NCBI GenBank assembly: GCA_021819025.1
Contig: JAKASN010000135.1
Span: 1 to 6,072, forward strand
Length of the DNA: 6,072 nt
Source of the DNA: Actinomycetes bacterium
GTDB taxonomy: Bacteria > Actinomycetota > Acidimicrobiia > Acidimicrobiales > Acidimicrobiaceae
Direction of reading: 5' to 3'
Shown here: in pieces, positions 5,819-6,072 of the stretch
Numbering within the stretch: position 1 is the stretch's first letter
How the letters are laid out: every line of letters begins with the position of its first letter
Notes under the pieces: model-generated
The model's database searches: none
What the model saw: the letters and a program-made list of their open reading frames with translations, nothing else
Told to the model about the DNA's origin: nothing
Translations under genes and position numbers: made by a program

Positions 5819-6072
5819 TCAACTCGAGAGGTCAGCCAGACCTTCGGGAACGTCAACGGCATGCTCTTTCAGGACAGCGAGTGGGACGATGTCCAATACC
5901 CGCTCGTGGGTGGACGCAAGCACCACGAAGGCCGCAGAACCATCCCGGTGAGCGCGCAACCAGTTCGCCGCAGTCACGCACCAGCGATCCCCCGGTACCA
6001 ACCCCGGGAAGCGATATTGAGGGGCAGGAGTAATGAGGTCGTTACCAATAGTACGCTGGTGCTCAAGAAACT
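5819..6072 (-). CDS. DUF2237-family protein, N-terminus beyond the right edge
   Basis: Eighty-three C-terminal codons are visible, ending with TGA at 5821-5819. The frame is open through the last bases of the window, so the TTG at 6001 is internal. Three conserved blocks identify the family: GNDLITP, then FPGLVPGDRWCVTAANW, then VVLASTHERVLDIVPL, followed by LKEHAVDVPEGL at the end. DUF2237 proteins are small soluble bacterial proteins of about 115-130 residues with no established biochemical function, so roughly 35-45 N-terminal residues are missing. The cysteine in DRWC is present. Further conserved cysteines are expected in the missing part. The gene has the same orientation as HlyIII, but over 1 kb separates them, so they are probably not one operon. 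The family call is firm; the role is unknown. Confidence 0.88.
   Translation of the reverse strand, partial: FLEHQRTIGNDLITPAPQYRFPGLVPGDRWCVTAANWLRAHRDGSAAFVVLASTHERVLDIVPLAVLKEHAVDVPEGLADLSS

Noticed and set aside
1..6072. CRISPR array, insertion sequence, prophage or defence gene
   Set aside because: There are no regularly spaced repeats and no transposase, integrase, nuclease or helicase motifs in any frame that I read.

Overview
The window looks like a stretch of actinobacterial chromosome, about 60% G+C by eye, from an organism with unusually low gene density here: roughly half of the 6072 bases belong to genes I can support. The actinobacterial assignment rests on the left-hand gene, an M50 protease with CBS domains of the mycobacterial Rip3 type, and on the codon use. 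A free-living member of a deep-branching class such as Acidimicrobiia is only a guess. I see no phage, transposase, tRNA, rRNA or CRISPR.

Layout. (1) 2-799, plus strand: the C-terminal two thirds of a Rip3-like intramembrane protease, cut by the left edge. (2) 800-2374: about 1.6 kb with no recognisable gene. It holds a 16-bp tandem repeat, an intrinsic terminator ending in eight T's (960-998), a strong hairpin (1461-1484) and, on the minus strand, a piece resembling the 3' half of an actinobacterial glycine riboswitch (about 1533-1625) with no glycine gene after it. (3) 2375-3592, plus strand: a class III (CaiB/BaiF) CoA-transferase most like mesaconyl-CoA C1:C4 CoA transferase (Mct, 2-methylfumaryl-CoA isomerase) of the 3-hydroxypropionate bi-cycle. 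(4) 3593-4083: a convergent intergenic region with several inverted repeats, one of them a likely bidirectional terminator (3889-3933). (5) 4084-4758, minus strand: a hemolysin III/PAQR-family membrane protein, preceded one base upstream by the stop of an unrecognised 113-codon ORF (4760-5101). (6) 5102-5818: about 0.7 kb without a supportable gene. (7) 5819-6072, minus strand: a DUF2237-family protein cut by the right edge. Its reading frame stays open to the last base, beyond the TTG at 6001.

The four supported genes do not form a pathway. They are separate transcription units: two on the plus strand (protease, Mct-like) and two on the minus strand (HlyIII, DUF2237), separated by long spacers. 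The most noteworthy items are the orphan Mct-like enzyme with a TTG start marked by a consensus Shine-Dalgarno sequence, and the glycine-riboswitch-like element with no downstream gene. I did not find a convincing new defence or mobile system.
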